From the NCBI GenBank assembly GCA_964557205.1, contig CAZKZI010000130.1, forward strand, positions 1-9,177: 9,177 nucleotides of DNA. Reading direction: 5' to 3'. Positions within the stretch are counted from its first letter, which is position 1; each line of letters opens with the position of its first letter. Source of the DNA: JAQVQN01 sp964557205 (GTDB taxonomy: Bacteria > Verrucomicrobiota > Kiritimatiellia > RFP12 > UBA1067). The notes under the pieces were generated by a model that saw only the letters and a list, made by a program, of their open reading frames with translations, did not search any database and was not told where the DNA came from. Below, one piece after another: positions 1 to 7,800 of this stretch. The position numbers and the translations under genes were made by a program.

Positions 1-2287
1 CCACCAGCGCGGTGCAGGTGTTGGTCTCGGCGGTAATGATCAGGAACGGACCGGCCGGCTCCGTCAAGAGCGCGAGGGCAAGATGGAGGGCGGTTGTGGC
101 GCCTTGCACATCGCCGCACAAGATTTCCGGCAGCAACATTTCGATGCCGGTGCAAATTTTTCCGGCTTCCGCGCACGCGGCTGCGTTGGCCACGACTAGT
201 GCCAGATCTTCTGGCCGCAGACCGGCGCGCGTCAGAGCCGCCTGAACGGCGGCTGCGGTATTTGCGGCGATTGCGCAACCGAGCAGACGTCCGAGCGGTT
301 TTACGCCGCGCGCGGCGGCCGAGGCCTCGCTTTCGAGAATCAATATTGCGCCTGCTTCGCCAGCCGGGGTTGACACGCCGGCAGCAGCGCGACCGCGCAA
401 CGCCGTCGCCGAAAGTGCCTCGGCCCCACCTGCCGCGATCAGTCTCTGGCGGCCGGACGTTATCAGGCCAAACGCTTCGGTGAGCGCGACACCTGCGGCG
501 GTGGCAGCGCCTGCGGCGTTTTCGTGCGCGCCTTTTAACGACCATTCCATGGCTGCGAGGCTTACGGCGGTATTGGCATAGGTATGCGGGAACAAGAACG
601 GCTTGACCAGACGCGGCCCTTTGAGCACATAGTCAGCAAAGAAGCTTTCGGCTGTTGACACGCATCCCCAAGCCGTGCCGCACATAAGACCGGCCTCCTG
701 CTCTGCCAATTTCACCGCGTCAAGACCGGCCTGCCTGAAGGCCATGCCGCAGGCAGCCAGGAGAAGCGCGCTGGTTCTGTCCAGATATGGTTTGGGAGAG
801 ACCCCGCAAGCCGCAAGATCAGGGTCAGGCGCTTCGCCCGCAACCGGTGGTTCCTGCCACTCCGGCAACTCGAAACGCGAGATAGGAAAGAGCGCTGGCT
901 CACCCTCCTTCAAGGCGGCGGCATTTTCCAAAGCATCCGCGCCCAAGGCACTGATCACGCCGATTCCGGAGATCATGACAGGCGAAGAGATTTCTAAAAA
1001 GTGGCGGTGCTCAGGGGCTTCAACCGCGAAGACACCGCGGGTTTTCTCTGTATCAGATTCGCTGTGCCTCTGTGGCAGAACCGCTTTGGTGAGAACGATT
1101 GCGGCATTGCAGCCGCCGAAGCCTGCCGAATTTGAGAGCACACAGGACAGCGACTGGATACGCGGTGCGCTCACGATGTCGAGTGCGCACTCCGGATCGA
1201 GGTTTTCCATATTGCCGGTGGGTGGGATGATGCCGTGCTGTAGTGAAAGCACTGAAACCACGGTCTCGACTGAGCCGGCCGCGCCGAGCATGTGGCCCAA
1301 ATACCCTTTGACGGAGGTTACGGGTATGGTGGCGGCGCAATCACCGAAGAGGTCTTGGATCGCTTGCGCCTCGGTCGGATCATTGGGCTTGGTGCCGGTG
1401 CCGTGGGCGTTGATATGGTCAACGGCGGCAGGCTTTATGCCCGCATATTCCAAGGCCCGGCGCATGACATATTCAGAACCCGCGCCGCGCGGAGCCGGAG
1501 CGGTCATGTGGTGGCCGTTATTGCCGCTGGCCCAGCCGCTCAGCACGGCTAGCGGCGTTGCCGACCGTACGGCGCACAGATCGGCGCGCTCCAGCAACAG
1601 GGCGGCTGCGCCTTCGCTGAAAATCGTGCCGCTGCGGTTAATGTCAAAAGGCCGCACCTTTTCGCGAGTCATAGTGCGTAGAGAACACAACCCGCTCCAC
1701 GCGAAGCGCGATATGGCGTCGTAGCCGACCAGTAAAACTCGTCCGACATGTCCGGCGGCAATCAGGTTTGCGGCGGTGGCGGCGGCAGAAGCGCCGGAAG
1801 CGCATGACAGAGAGAGCGGCAGGTGCGCCCCCCCCAGGCCGAACACTTCGGCTATGGATGCCGCAGGCGCGGCGTGGGGGCAGTGTACGGCCGTCGCCGC
1901 GTCGAAGTCAGGGTGGCCGTACGGGGTCAACGCCGCCTCGCTCGCGCCGATGTCGGCGAAATTCGACGCTGTTATCAATGCGGTCTCGGCTAGCGCGTCC
2001 GGGTCGTCAAGCAAACCTGCCTGTCGCAAAGCCTCTTGGCAGGCACCTGCGGCAAAGCCTGAAGCGCGCGGGGCGTGCTCGAAGCCAGGCGGTGGTGTAT
2101 AGCCGCGTATCACCCCGGCGCGTGTGCAGGCGATGCCGCCGAGGTCAAAAAGATCCATGTCGGATATGGCCGACACGCCGTCCAGCAAAGATTGCCACAG
2201 CTTGTTTACGCCAGCCCCGTAAGGCGTGACCGCCCCCATGCCGGTGATGACCACCGCCGGATTTGCGCATTCTGAATTATTTCTCAT
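1..2287 (-). CDS. Fused ketosynthase / chain-length-factor-like protein (KS-alpha + KS-beta), 3' end cut by window edge
   Basis: The frame is open from an ATG at 2287 to the left edge (762 codons, no stop). Residues about 8-402 form a FabF-like beta-ketoacyl synthase, which condenses acyl and malonyl groups on acyl carrier protein. Its active site is complete: Cys162 in SCASG, His295 in HGTGT, Lys327 and His332 in SVKGYLGH. The C-terminal gating loop reads NSAGFGG (386-392), with Ala388 where FabF has Phe. After a linker (403-434) a second thiolase-fold domain begins at SPVMISGIGVISALG (435 on). It keeps the fold signatures (FLFPHTYANTAVS, AAGGAEALS, GAILILE), but the nucleophile position reads AATAAG (Thr596 probably replaces Cys) and the HGTGT motif reads ANAAACA, so it should not condense. 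This is the pattern of a KS-beta chain-length factor, here compact. By comparison with KS domains, probably only 10-25 residues are missing. The start follows a strong Shine-Dalgarno 26 bases after the small secreted protein gene. Class and fusion are clear; the product (aryl polyene, polyketide or unusual lipid) is not. Confidence 0.88.
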   Translation of the reverse strand, partial: MRNNSECANPAVVITGMGAVTPYGAGVNKLWQSLLDGVSAISDMDLFDLGGIACTRAGVIRGYTPPPGFEHAPRASGFAAGACQEALRQAGLLDDPDALAETALITASNFADIGASEAALTPYGHPDFDAATAVHCPHAAPAASIAEVFGLGGAHLPLSLSCASGASAAATAANLIAAGHVGRVLLVGYDAISRFAWSGLCSLRTMTREKVRPFDINRSGTIFSEGAAALLLERADLCAVRSATPLAVLSGWASGNNGHHMTAPAPRGAGSEYVMRRALEYAGIKPAAVDHINAHGTGTKPNDPTEAQAIQDLFGDCAATIPVTSVKGYLGHMLGAAGSVETVVSVLSLQHGIIPPTGNMENLDPECALDIVSAPRIQSLSCVLSNSAGFGGCNAAIVLTKAVLPQRHSESDTEKTRGVFAVEAPEHRHFLEISSPVMISGIGVISALGADALENAAALKEGEPALFPISRFELPEWQEPPVAGEAPDPDLAACGVSPKPYLDRTSALLLAACGMAFRQAGLDAVKLAEQEAGLMCGTAWGCVSTAESFFADYVLKGPRLVKPFLFPHTYANTAVSLAAMEWSLKGAHENAAGAATAAGVALTEAFGLITSGRQRLIAAGGAEALSATALRGRAAAGVSTPAGEAGAILILESEASAAARGVKPLGRLLGCAIAANTAAAVQAALTRAGLRPEDLALVVANAAACAEAGKICTGIEMLLPEILCGDVQGATTALHLALALLTEPAGPFLIITAETNTCTALV

Positions 2288-2291
2288 CCCT

Positions 2292-2298
2292 CCTCCTT
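2292..2298 (-). promoter_or_regulatory. Strong Shine-Dalgarno for the ketosynthase fusion gene
   Basis: The minus strand reads AAGGAGG followed by AGGG and then ATG, the best ribosome binding site in the window. It fixes the start of the ketosynthase fusion at 2287. The 4-base spacer is short, although the overlapping GGAGGG also pairs partly with the anti-Shine-Dalgarno. The other start sites here are weaker, except that of dtd, so this gene may be translated more strongly than its neighbours. Confidence 0.75.
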
Positions 2299-2313
2299 AG
2301 CATCCATAAAACC

Positions 2314-2700
2314 CTATGCGCCAGCCGCCTCGCCAATCCCGCAGATAATTTCATAGGGCATCTCCAGCACAGCGATGCAGAGCTTGAAAGGCGCGACAAT
2401 ACCCCTGCCGGTGTTTTTCAGGCCGTCTTTAAAGGTCACTTCCGGCAACGGACAAAAAACCATCTGCACAAGCCCCAGGGGCAGGCGCAGGCACTGTGCG
2501 GTCTGACGCGGGACATCTGCAATGCCTTTGCCGGCCCGAGTCAGCCCCGGCGCACTCTCTTTGACAGCGACGGCTGTCTGTATTGCCGTCACGGGATCGG
2601 CGGCTGCCAGCTTCATGGCGGCAGAGCACAGAACACAAACCAGCAGAATTTTTCGCCGCCGACGTTCCGGTTGCCAATTATGTCTGTAAATCAATCCCAT
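2314..2700 (-). CDS. Small secreted protein of unknown function with a duplicated 30-residue motif
   Basis: I do not recognise this 128-residue protein with certainty. The N-terminus has a basic stretch (RRRRK, 13-17), a hydrophobic core (about 18-34) and a small-residue end, LAAA before Asp35, as in a cleavable Sec signal peptide; no lipobox Cys is evident at that site. The mature part holds two ungapped 30-residue copies, 52-81 and 93-122, sharing G-L-x3-G-[KR]-G-I then L-x-[LM]-P-x2-[LI]-[VI]. Each copy looks like a short amphipathic or membrane-associating helix followed by a Pro-turn helix. It starts 12 bases after the acyl ligase stop and ends 26 bases before the ketosynthase start, so it is probably co-transcribed and may have an envelope role. 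The ribosome binding site is weak, which fits coupling to the upstream gene. It faintly resembles the small secreted exosortase-associated proteins (TIGR04073-like) of the Verrucomicrobiota/Lentisphaerota, but the motif order does not match well enough to name it. Confidence 0.75.
   Translation of the reverse strand: MGLIYRHNWQPERRRRKILLVCVLCSAAMKLAAADPVTAIQTAVAVKESAPGLTRAGKGIADVPRQTAQCLRLPLGLVQMVFCPLPEVTFKDGLKNTGRGIVAPFKLCIAVLEMPYEIICGIGEAAGA
2335..2547 (-). repeat. Two copies of a diverged 30-residue protein repeat inside the small secreted protein
   Basis: The repeat is visible only at protein level. Copy 1 spans 2547-2458 (residues 52-81) and copy 2 spans 2424-2335 (residues 93-122). With no gaps, identical residues fall at repeat positions 1, 2, 6, 8, 9, 20 and 23 (G, L, G, G, I, L, P), with conservative pairs at 7 (K/R), 22 (L/M), 26 (L/I) and 27 (V/I). 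The copies are separated by 11 residues containing CPLPEVTF. An old internal duplication is the simplest reading. Confidence 0.6.
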
Positions 2701-2712
2701 TAGAACTGCTCG

Positions 2713-4383
2713 TCACGGCTCATTCAGACGACCTTGATACACACAGCGCCGGATCTTCTGCACCGAGGTGCGCTCCAGCGGTTCGCGGCTGACATGGATC
2801 TTGCGCGGGTGCTTGTATTCGGCCAGATTGTCGCATGCCTCGCGTATGGCCTTTCGCACCATTTCCTCAATCTCCTGCCACTCCGGTTCCTGGCCGTTCC
2901 GTGCGGCTTTGATCACGTCCATGTCCGGTGCCGCAATAGCGCCCACACGTTCGCCGGGCACACCGCCAACCGTGTAGCCGATCACCACGATGTCGGCAAT
3001 CAGCGGCGCGCGCGCGATCATGTTTTCAACCTCTTCGGGATAGATGTTCTTGCCTTCGCGGTTGACGATCAGCGCCTTTTTCCTTCCGCGAATGGAAAGG
3101 TAGCCGTCCACGTCGATCGAAGCCAAGTCACCTGTGCGCAGCCATTCTCCGTCGAAAGCCTCGCGGGTGGCCTCGATGTTGTTGTAGTATCCCTTCATCA
3201 CGATCGGGCCTCGGACTTGAAGCTCGCCCACGCCTTGCTCGTTCGGGTCGGCTATGCGCACTTCGATGTTCGGGAGCTTCTTGCCGATCGTGCCGACCTT
3301 TGACTCATTGAAGTTCGTTGCAGAGACCACCGGCGAACACTCGGTCAAGCCGTAGCCCTCGACGATCGGCACGCCGATCCGGCGAAAACCCTCCAGCACA
3401 TGGTGCGGGCAGGGTGCTCCTCCAACAAACATGAACCGCAGTCGGCCGCCAAGTCCCTTGAGCACCTTCTTGCCGATCAGGCTGCCTAAACCGAGCTTCA
3501 GCAGAAATTGCGCAACGCGGTTATGCCTAAGACGTTCGTCGATCTTGTCAAACAGCTTCTCGGCCAACAGCGGCACCGCCATCAGGACTGTCGGGCGCAG
3601 GGTTTTTATATCGTCCCCGACAGAGCGGAGGCTCTCCACAAAAAACATACCGCAGCCTTTAGCTAGCGGTATGACAAAATTCGCAGTGAACGAGAAAGAG
3701 TGGAAGAGCGGCAGAACGATCAAAAAATCATCTTTGGACGATATCGTCTCGCCCAGCACCGCGAAACCGCCCATGGCGTCACTGCAAAAATTAAGGTGCG
3801 TGAGCATGGCGCCCTTGGGCTGACCGGTCGTGCCTGAGGTGTAAATGATAGACGCGACGTCATGCGGCACAGGCACATGTTCCTTGTACCATTTCAGTGG
3901 TTTGTCCTGGAACTGACTGCGCAATGTCGCAAGATCATGGCAAGGGCGACCGGCAATGTCCGCCAAAGGCTTAGGGTCTCCGTCGACTGTTACAATGAAT
4001 CTGGCGTCAGGCAGATCCGGCATAATCTGCTCCAGCATGCAGAGGTGACGGGTGTCGGTGAAGATCGCCACAGCCTGCGAGTCGCGTAGGATGAAAGTCA
4101 CCTCCTGCTGGCGCAGTTTGGGATCCAGCGGCACAACCGACAAACCAGATCCGGCGGCAGCCAGATAAAGCTCGATCCATTCCGGGCCGTTATCAAGGAT
4201 GATGGCGACCTGTTCCTTGCCCGGCATAAGGCCGAGCTTGCCAAAGGCCTCGGCGATGCGGCTGACCTCAAGCAGCAATTCCTGATATGTGCGCTGATGC
4301 CAGACTTTTTCGCGGCAGTAACGCAATGCGACGGCTTTGGGGTGGTTGGCTGCCGCATTAGTTAAAAAATTTCTTAAAGTCAT
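2713..4383 (-). CDS. Acyl-CoA synthetase / AMP-dependent acid ligase (long-chain fatty acid-CoA ligase type)
   Basis: This 556-residue cytoplasmic or membrane-peripheral enzyme of the ANL superfamily activates a carboxylic acid with ATP to an acyl-adenylate, then transfers it to CoA or possibly to a carrier-protein thiol. Motifs appear in the family order: phosphate-binding loop YTSGTTGQPKG (181-191), VEGYGLTECSP (341-351), TGDLASIDVDG (417-427), hinge region GRKKALIVNREGKNIYPEE (433-451), and the A10 catalytic lysine in ERTSVQKIRR (Lys543). Length is close to E. coli FadD (about 560). The residue before Lys543 is Gln rather than the usual Gly. The substrate cannot be read from sequence; FadD-like fatty acid ligase is the default, but aryl-acid or fatty acyl-AMP ligases of polyene and polyketide clusters look alike. 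It starts 39 bases after dtd, behind a G-rich stretch (seven G just before TTATG), and is followed 12 bases later by the small secreted protein. Position next to a KS/KS-beta gene suggests it may supply a starter acid, which is an inference. Confidence 0.9.
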   Translation of the reverse strand: MTLRNFLTNAAANHPKAVALRYCREKVWHQRTYQELLLEVSRIAEAFGKLGLMPGKEQVAIILDNGPEWIELYLAAAGSGLSVVPLDPKLRQQEVTFILRDSQAVAIFTDTRHLCMLEQIMPDLPDARFIVTVDGDPKPLADIAGRPCHDLATLRSQFQDKPLKWYKEHVPVPHDVASIIYTSGTTGQPKGAMLTHLNFCSDAMGGFAVLGETISSKDDFLIVLPLFHSFSFTANFVIPLAKGCGMFFVESLRSVGDDIKTLRPTVLMAVPLLAEKLFDKIDERLRHNRVAQFLLKLGLGSLIGKKVLKGLGGRLRFMFVGGAPCPHHVLEGFRRIGVPIVEGYGLTECSPVVSATNFNESKVGTIGKKLPNIEVRIADPNEQGVGELQVRGPIVMKGYYNNIEATREAFDGEWLRTGDLASIDVDGYLSIRGRKKALIVNREGKNIYPEEVENMIARAPLIADIVVIGYTVGGVPGERVGAIAAPDMDVIKAARNGQEPEWQEIEEMVRKAIREACDNLAEYKHPRKIHVSREPLERTSVQKIRRCVYQGRLNEP

Positions 4384-4422
4384 AACCCCCCCTACCCAGA
4401 AACTAGCGAAGCTGGTTGCTCG

Positions 4423-4875
4423 CTATTTCGCATCCGTACATAACTCGACGGTTACCGGGCCGTCATTAAGCAGGCGTACCTTCATCTCCGAACCGAAGAT
4501 CCCGTTGCAGACCTTATCCTCGCCTAAAAGGATCCGCAATTCCGCCAGCAGCGACTCGTATAAAGGCTCAGCCTGTTCCGGCCGCGCGGCGGCCACGAAG
4601 CTTGGCCGGTTGCCCTTGCGCGTGTCGGCATAGAGCGTGAACTGTGAAACCAACAGCACCGATCCGCCGACATCCGTGACTGCAAGGTTCATCATACCTT
4701 GCCCGTCTTCAAAAATCCGCAGCGTAGCGAGCTTGCGTGCCAGCCGCTCGGCATCGGCGCGCTTGTCGTTGTGTGTGATTCCCAGCAGCACCAGCAGCCC
4801 CGTTCCGATCTCGGCCACCTGGCTGCCGCCTACCTCTACCGATGCCTCCGCTACACGCTGAACCAGCGCCTTCAT
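4423..4875 (-). CDS. dtd: D-aminoacyl-tRNA deacylase (D-Tyr-tRNA(Tyr) deacylase)
   Basis: Complete 150-residue protein of usual length for the DTD1 family. It hydrolyses the ester bond of D-aminoacyl-tRNAs (and glycine mischarged on tRNA-Ala), recycling tRNA and keeping D-amino acids out of protein; it acts in the cytoplasm as a homodimer. Both signature motifs are intact: SQFTLYAD (77-84) and NDGPVT (137-142), the latter carrying the Gly-cisPro pair that excludes L-amino acids. The N-terminus MKALVQRV is typical of the family. Its ATG overlaps the upstream debranching enzyme stop codon (ATGA, 4872-4875), and a GAGGAG Shine-Dalgarno sits 5 bases before the ATG inside that gene, so the pair is probably translationally coupled. 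The partnership with a glycogen enzyme has no obvious functional logic and may be simple operon packing. Confidence 0.97.
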   Translation of the reverse strand: MKALVQRVAEASVEVGGSQVAEIGTGLLVLLGITHNDKRADAERLARKLATLRIFEDGQGMMNLAVTDVGGSVLLVSQFTLYADTRKGNRPSFVAAARPEQAEPLYESLLAELRILLGEDKVCNGIFGSEMKVRLLNDGPVTVELCTDAK

Positions 4876-7800
4876 GCTTTCTCCTCAATCTTTTTCCAAA
4901 CCCGTAAAAGTTCAGACACCCCCCAGGCCTGCGCGATACAGCCGCGTGCGACATGCGGCGCGTCGCCGTCGCAGATTTCCGGCATGTGCCCCAGACAACC
5001 GCTGTTGAGCTGGTCTACAGCCGTACCCAGCAAAGACAGACCGACCGACCGCGCTTCCTTGACCCCGTAAACCGCGGCCAGCGCCTCGGCGTACAAAGGG
5101 AACTGCCAGGTCCAGGCCGTGCCGTTGTGGTAGGCAGGCTTTCGCCGGGTGTCCTCATCGCCCTTGTACTGTCCCTGATAGGGATTCTGCGGGTCGTTCA
5201 GCAGCACGCCGTCATGCCATACCGGCATGGCGGTCATGACTGGAAGGTCCGCCAGACTGCGGATCGCGCCGGGGATCAGCAGTCGTTCGCAGGCTCGAAT
5301 CACCGCAACCCGCCGCTCACGCTCCATCGGCACTGCCAGTGTGACCGCCAGCAATTGATTGGCCCGTAGCGCGTCCTCCTTTTCCGCCTGCGCGGCCGGG
5401 ACTCCGGTTGCGGCGCGCAGACAGTCGGCCAGCCAGCCTTCTTCCATCGTGAAAAGATTGGTTAGTGACAGCGCGGCACGCTCAGCCAAAGCGCCCCAAA
5501 CCGCGTCGACCTTGCGAGCGACCAACTGCAAGGCCGCGATCCACAAAGCCTGTATCTCAACCGGATACCCCTCGCGCGGCGTGGCCGCTGGATAATTGGT
5601 GTCCATCCAAGTGAAGTGCGCGGGACTGAAGATCAGTCCGCTCTCCGGGTCCATCTTGATGCCGTTCGGCGTCCCGTCGCGGTAATGTGACAGAATCGAA
5701 CCCATGACCTCGCGCAAGCTGCGCTGCCCGCACGTGGCCTCCAGTACTTTGCGGTCACCCAGCGCCGTCATCAAGTCGCCTGCCGCCACACAGAACCAGA
5801 GCGGCGCGTCTGAGGTGTCACAGTTGCCGACTGTGTTGCCGTGGATAATGTTCGGCAGGGTGCCGCGATCCTCGAAGCGCCCGAACTCTTTCAGAATCGC
5901 GAGTGCCTCGTCATGTCTGCCGTCGGCGATCATGCCGCGCAATGCGATCAGAGTGTCGCGTCCCCAATCTAAAAACCAGGGATACCCCGCTATGACCGTA
6001 CGCAGCCCGTCGCGCCTTACCACGTAAAGCGACAACGCGGCAGACAGCACATCAGGTACTGGTCGCGGTGTGCCGGCGGGGCGTTTGCATGGGGCGGAAG
6101 GTTTTTCATCGGCCGTCGTTGACCAGGCATCTTGCCGCATGGCCGTGAGCGTTGCCTGACCGCCGCTTTTAAGCGGCAGACTGAACCATCCGGGGCTGAA
6201 AAGATCACCGTTGGGATCCAGCCCTCGCTCACGCTCTTCAGCGTATTCGAGCATGTAGAGCCACTCGGAGTCGTGCTGGAATTCGCCGCAATCTGCTTCG
6301 ATGTCGACGGTCTCGCCGGCCTGCGGTGTGAAGCTGAAGCCTGTAGCGTGCGCTTTTACCGCCGCCGGCCATTCCTGCTCGGGCCCGGTAAATGCTTTGG
6401 TTTTGTGATGAAAGTTGCGCCACTCGATGTCCGGACGCGCGATCACCGTGACCTCGTCATGTGGATCGAGTCCGCCCTTATGGTTTTGGCGGCAGAAAGT
6501 CAGACGGGTCTTGTTGATCCCCGGCAATAGTTCCAGCCTGAAGGTCAGGTGTACCCAGCGGCCCATGCCGCACGGGACATCAAAATCCCACTGCGCTTCA
6601 AGGCCGCCCGGATCAGCGGCGAAGGCGGTCATACAGTCTTTGCCGATTTCTTGCGAGTAGCCGCGGTAACGCAGCCAAGTGCGGCAACGTGTCCAGAAGA
6701 CCGTTTTGTCTACCGGCACGGCAGGATCGGAGTTCACCGCCAGCAGGCAATCGTATTGACTGGCGATCTCGCCCCAGGCCGCGCGAGCGTGGCTCATCGC
6801 GCCCGCGCCGTTCGACAGCACGGCGCACAAAGTCTTGTCTGCACGCACCCGCACACCACTGACAAAGGTGGCGACGCGCGCCGTGCCCGCAGGCGGCGGA
6901 ATCAGAACCGCCGAAACATCGCGCCGGATGCCCTGCGGTGCGTAGACTGCGGTGGCCAGCTCGCGCTCTTCATTGCGCAGTCCGCCTAGTTTTGAGTCGT
7001 AAGGCGCCACTATCAGGAACAGTCCCCACTGACCGTTATCGAGCAACACCGCCTCCGCGCTGTCCTGTGTGCGGCCGCCGGATTTCAAGGCCGCGGTGAA
7101 AGGATGCGCCGCAAGCGCCAGCAGCACCTGTTGCTCTGGCATTGCGACCAGGCGCCGCGTGTCCTCCGGCCAGCACCATTGCGTACAGGCTGGCAGTCCG
7201 GATTCGTGGCTGGCGCAGAACCCCGCCGGATCACGCGTCATAGCCTTGCCCAAGGCATCAGGATCATCTGTCACCAAGAACTGTTCCGCTTTGTTGCCGG
7301 CCGCCAGTGCCTGCCGCACACGCAAGGCCATCAGGTTGCGCCGCCGCCGCGCCAATGGCTCCGGCTCTCCTGTGTCACCCTCCAGCAGATTCTGCAACAG
7401 CGAGAGGTCGTCATGGTGCGTCGTAAGACAGCAGACGCGGCCCGCGTTCAAGGTAAACTCGCCGGCAACCATGCCGCCCGCCTCGCCGGTCAACAGATTC
7501 CAGGACTCATGCGCGAAAAAACGCTGCGCGTCCCAGCGCACGGTTTGGCTGTGGCCGCAGTCCAGGTTTACCAGCACCAGCAGGTTGCGCTCTTCAGGCG
7601 CCTCGCGCAAAACAGCCAGCACCGGTCCGTCGTTCTGCTGAATCATGCTCAGACGGGTGCCGGGGCCGAAGGCGGGGTGCGCGCCCAACAGGGTGTTGAG
7701 CCGTGCGATTTCGGCAACCTGGTTTTTTTCCGCGCCCCAGTTCAATGCCGAGGCGTTGTGGACATCGACCTTCTCTTTGGCGTACCACTCCACGCCGTTA

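Noticed and set aside
712..1340. Short minus-strand frames in other phases within the ketosynthase region, considered as signs of a broken gene
   Set aside because: Hand translation from 2287 gives one uninterrupted frame to the left edge with KS motifs throughout, so the gene is not frameshifted.
675..1724. Open plus-strand frame of 349 codons
   Set aside because: It lies antisense to the ketosynthase fusion, whose minus-strand frame has full catalytic motifs. The plus-strand protein is low-complexity, rich in Ser, Ala, Pro and Arg, with no recognisable domain; it is a product of GC-rich codon bias.
4405..4424. Stem-loop (AGCGA ... TCGCT) at the dtd stop codon, considered as a terminator
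   Set aside because: Only five outer pairs plus a bulged inner pair, and no T-tract follows on the minus strand. The ligase begins 39 bases on, so read-through is more likely.
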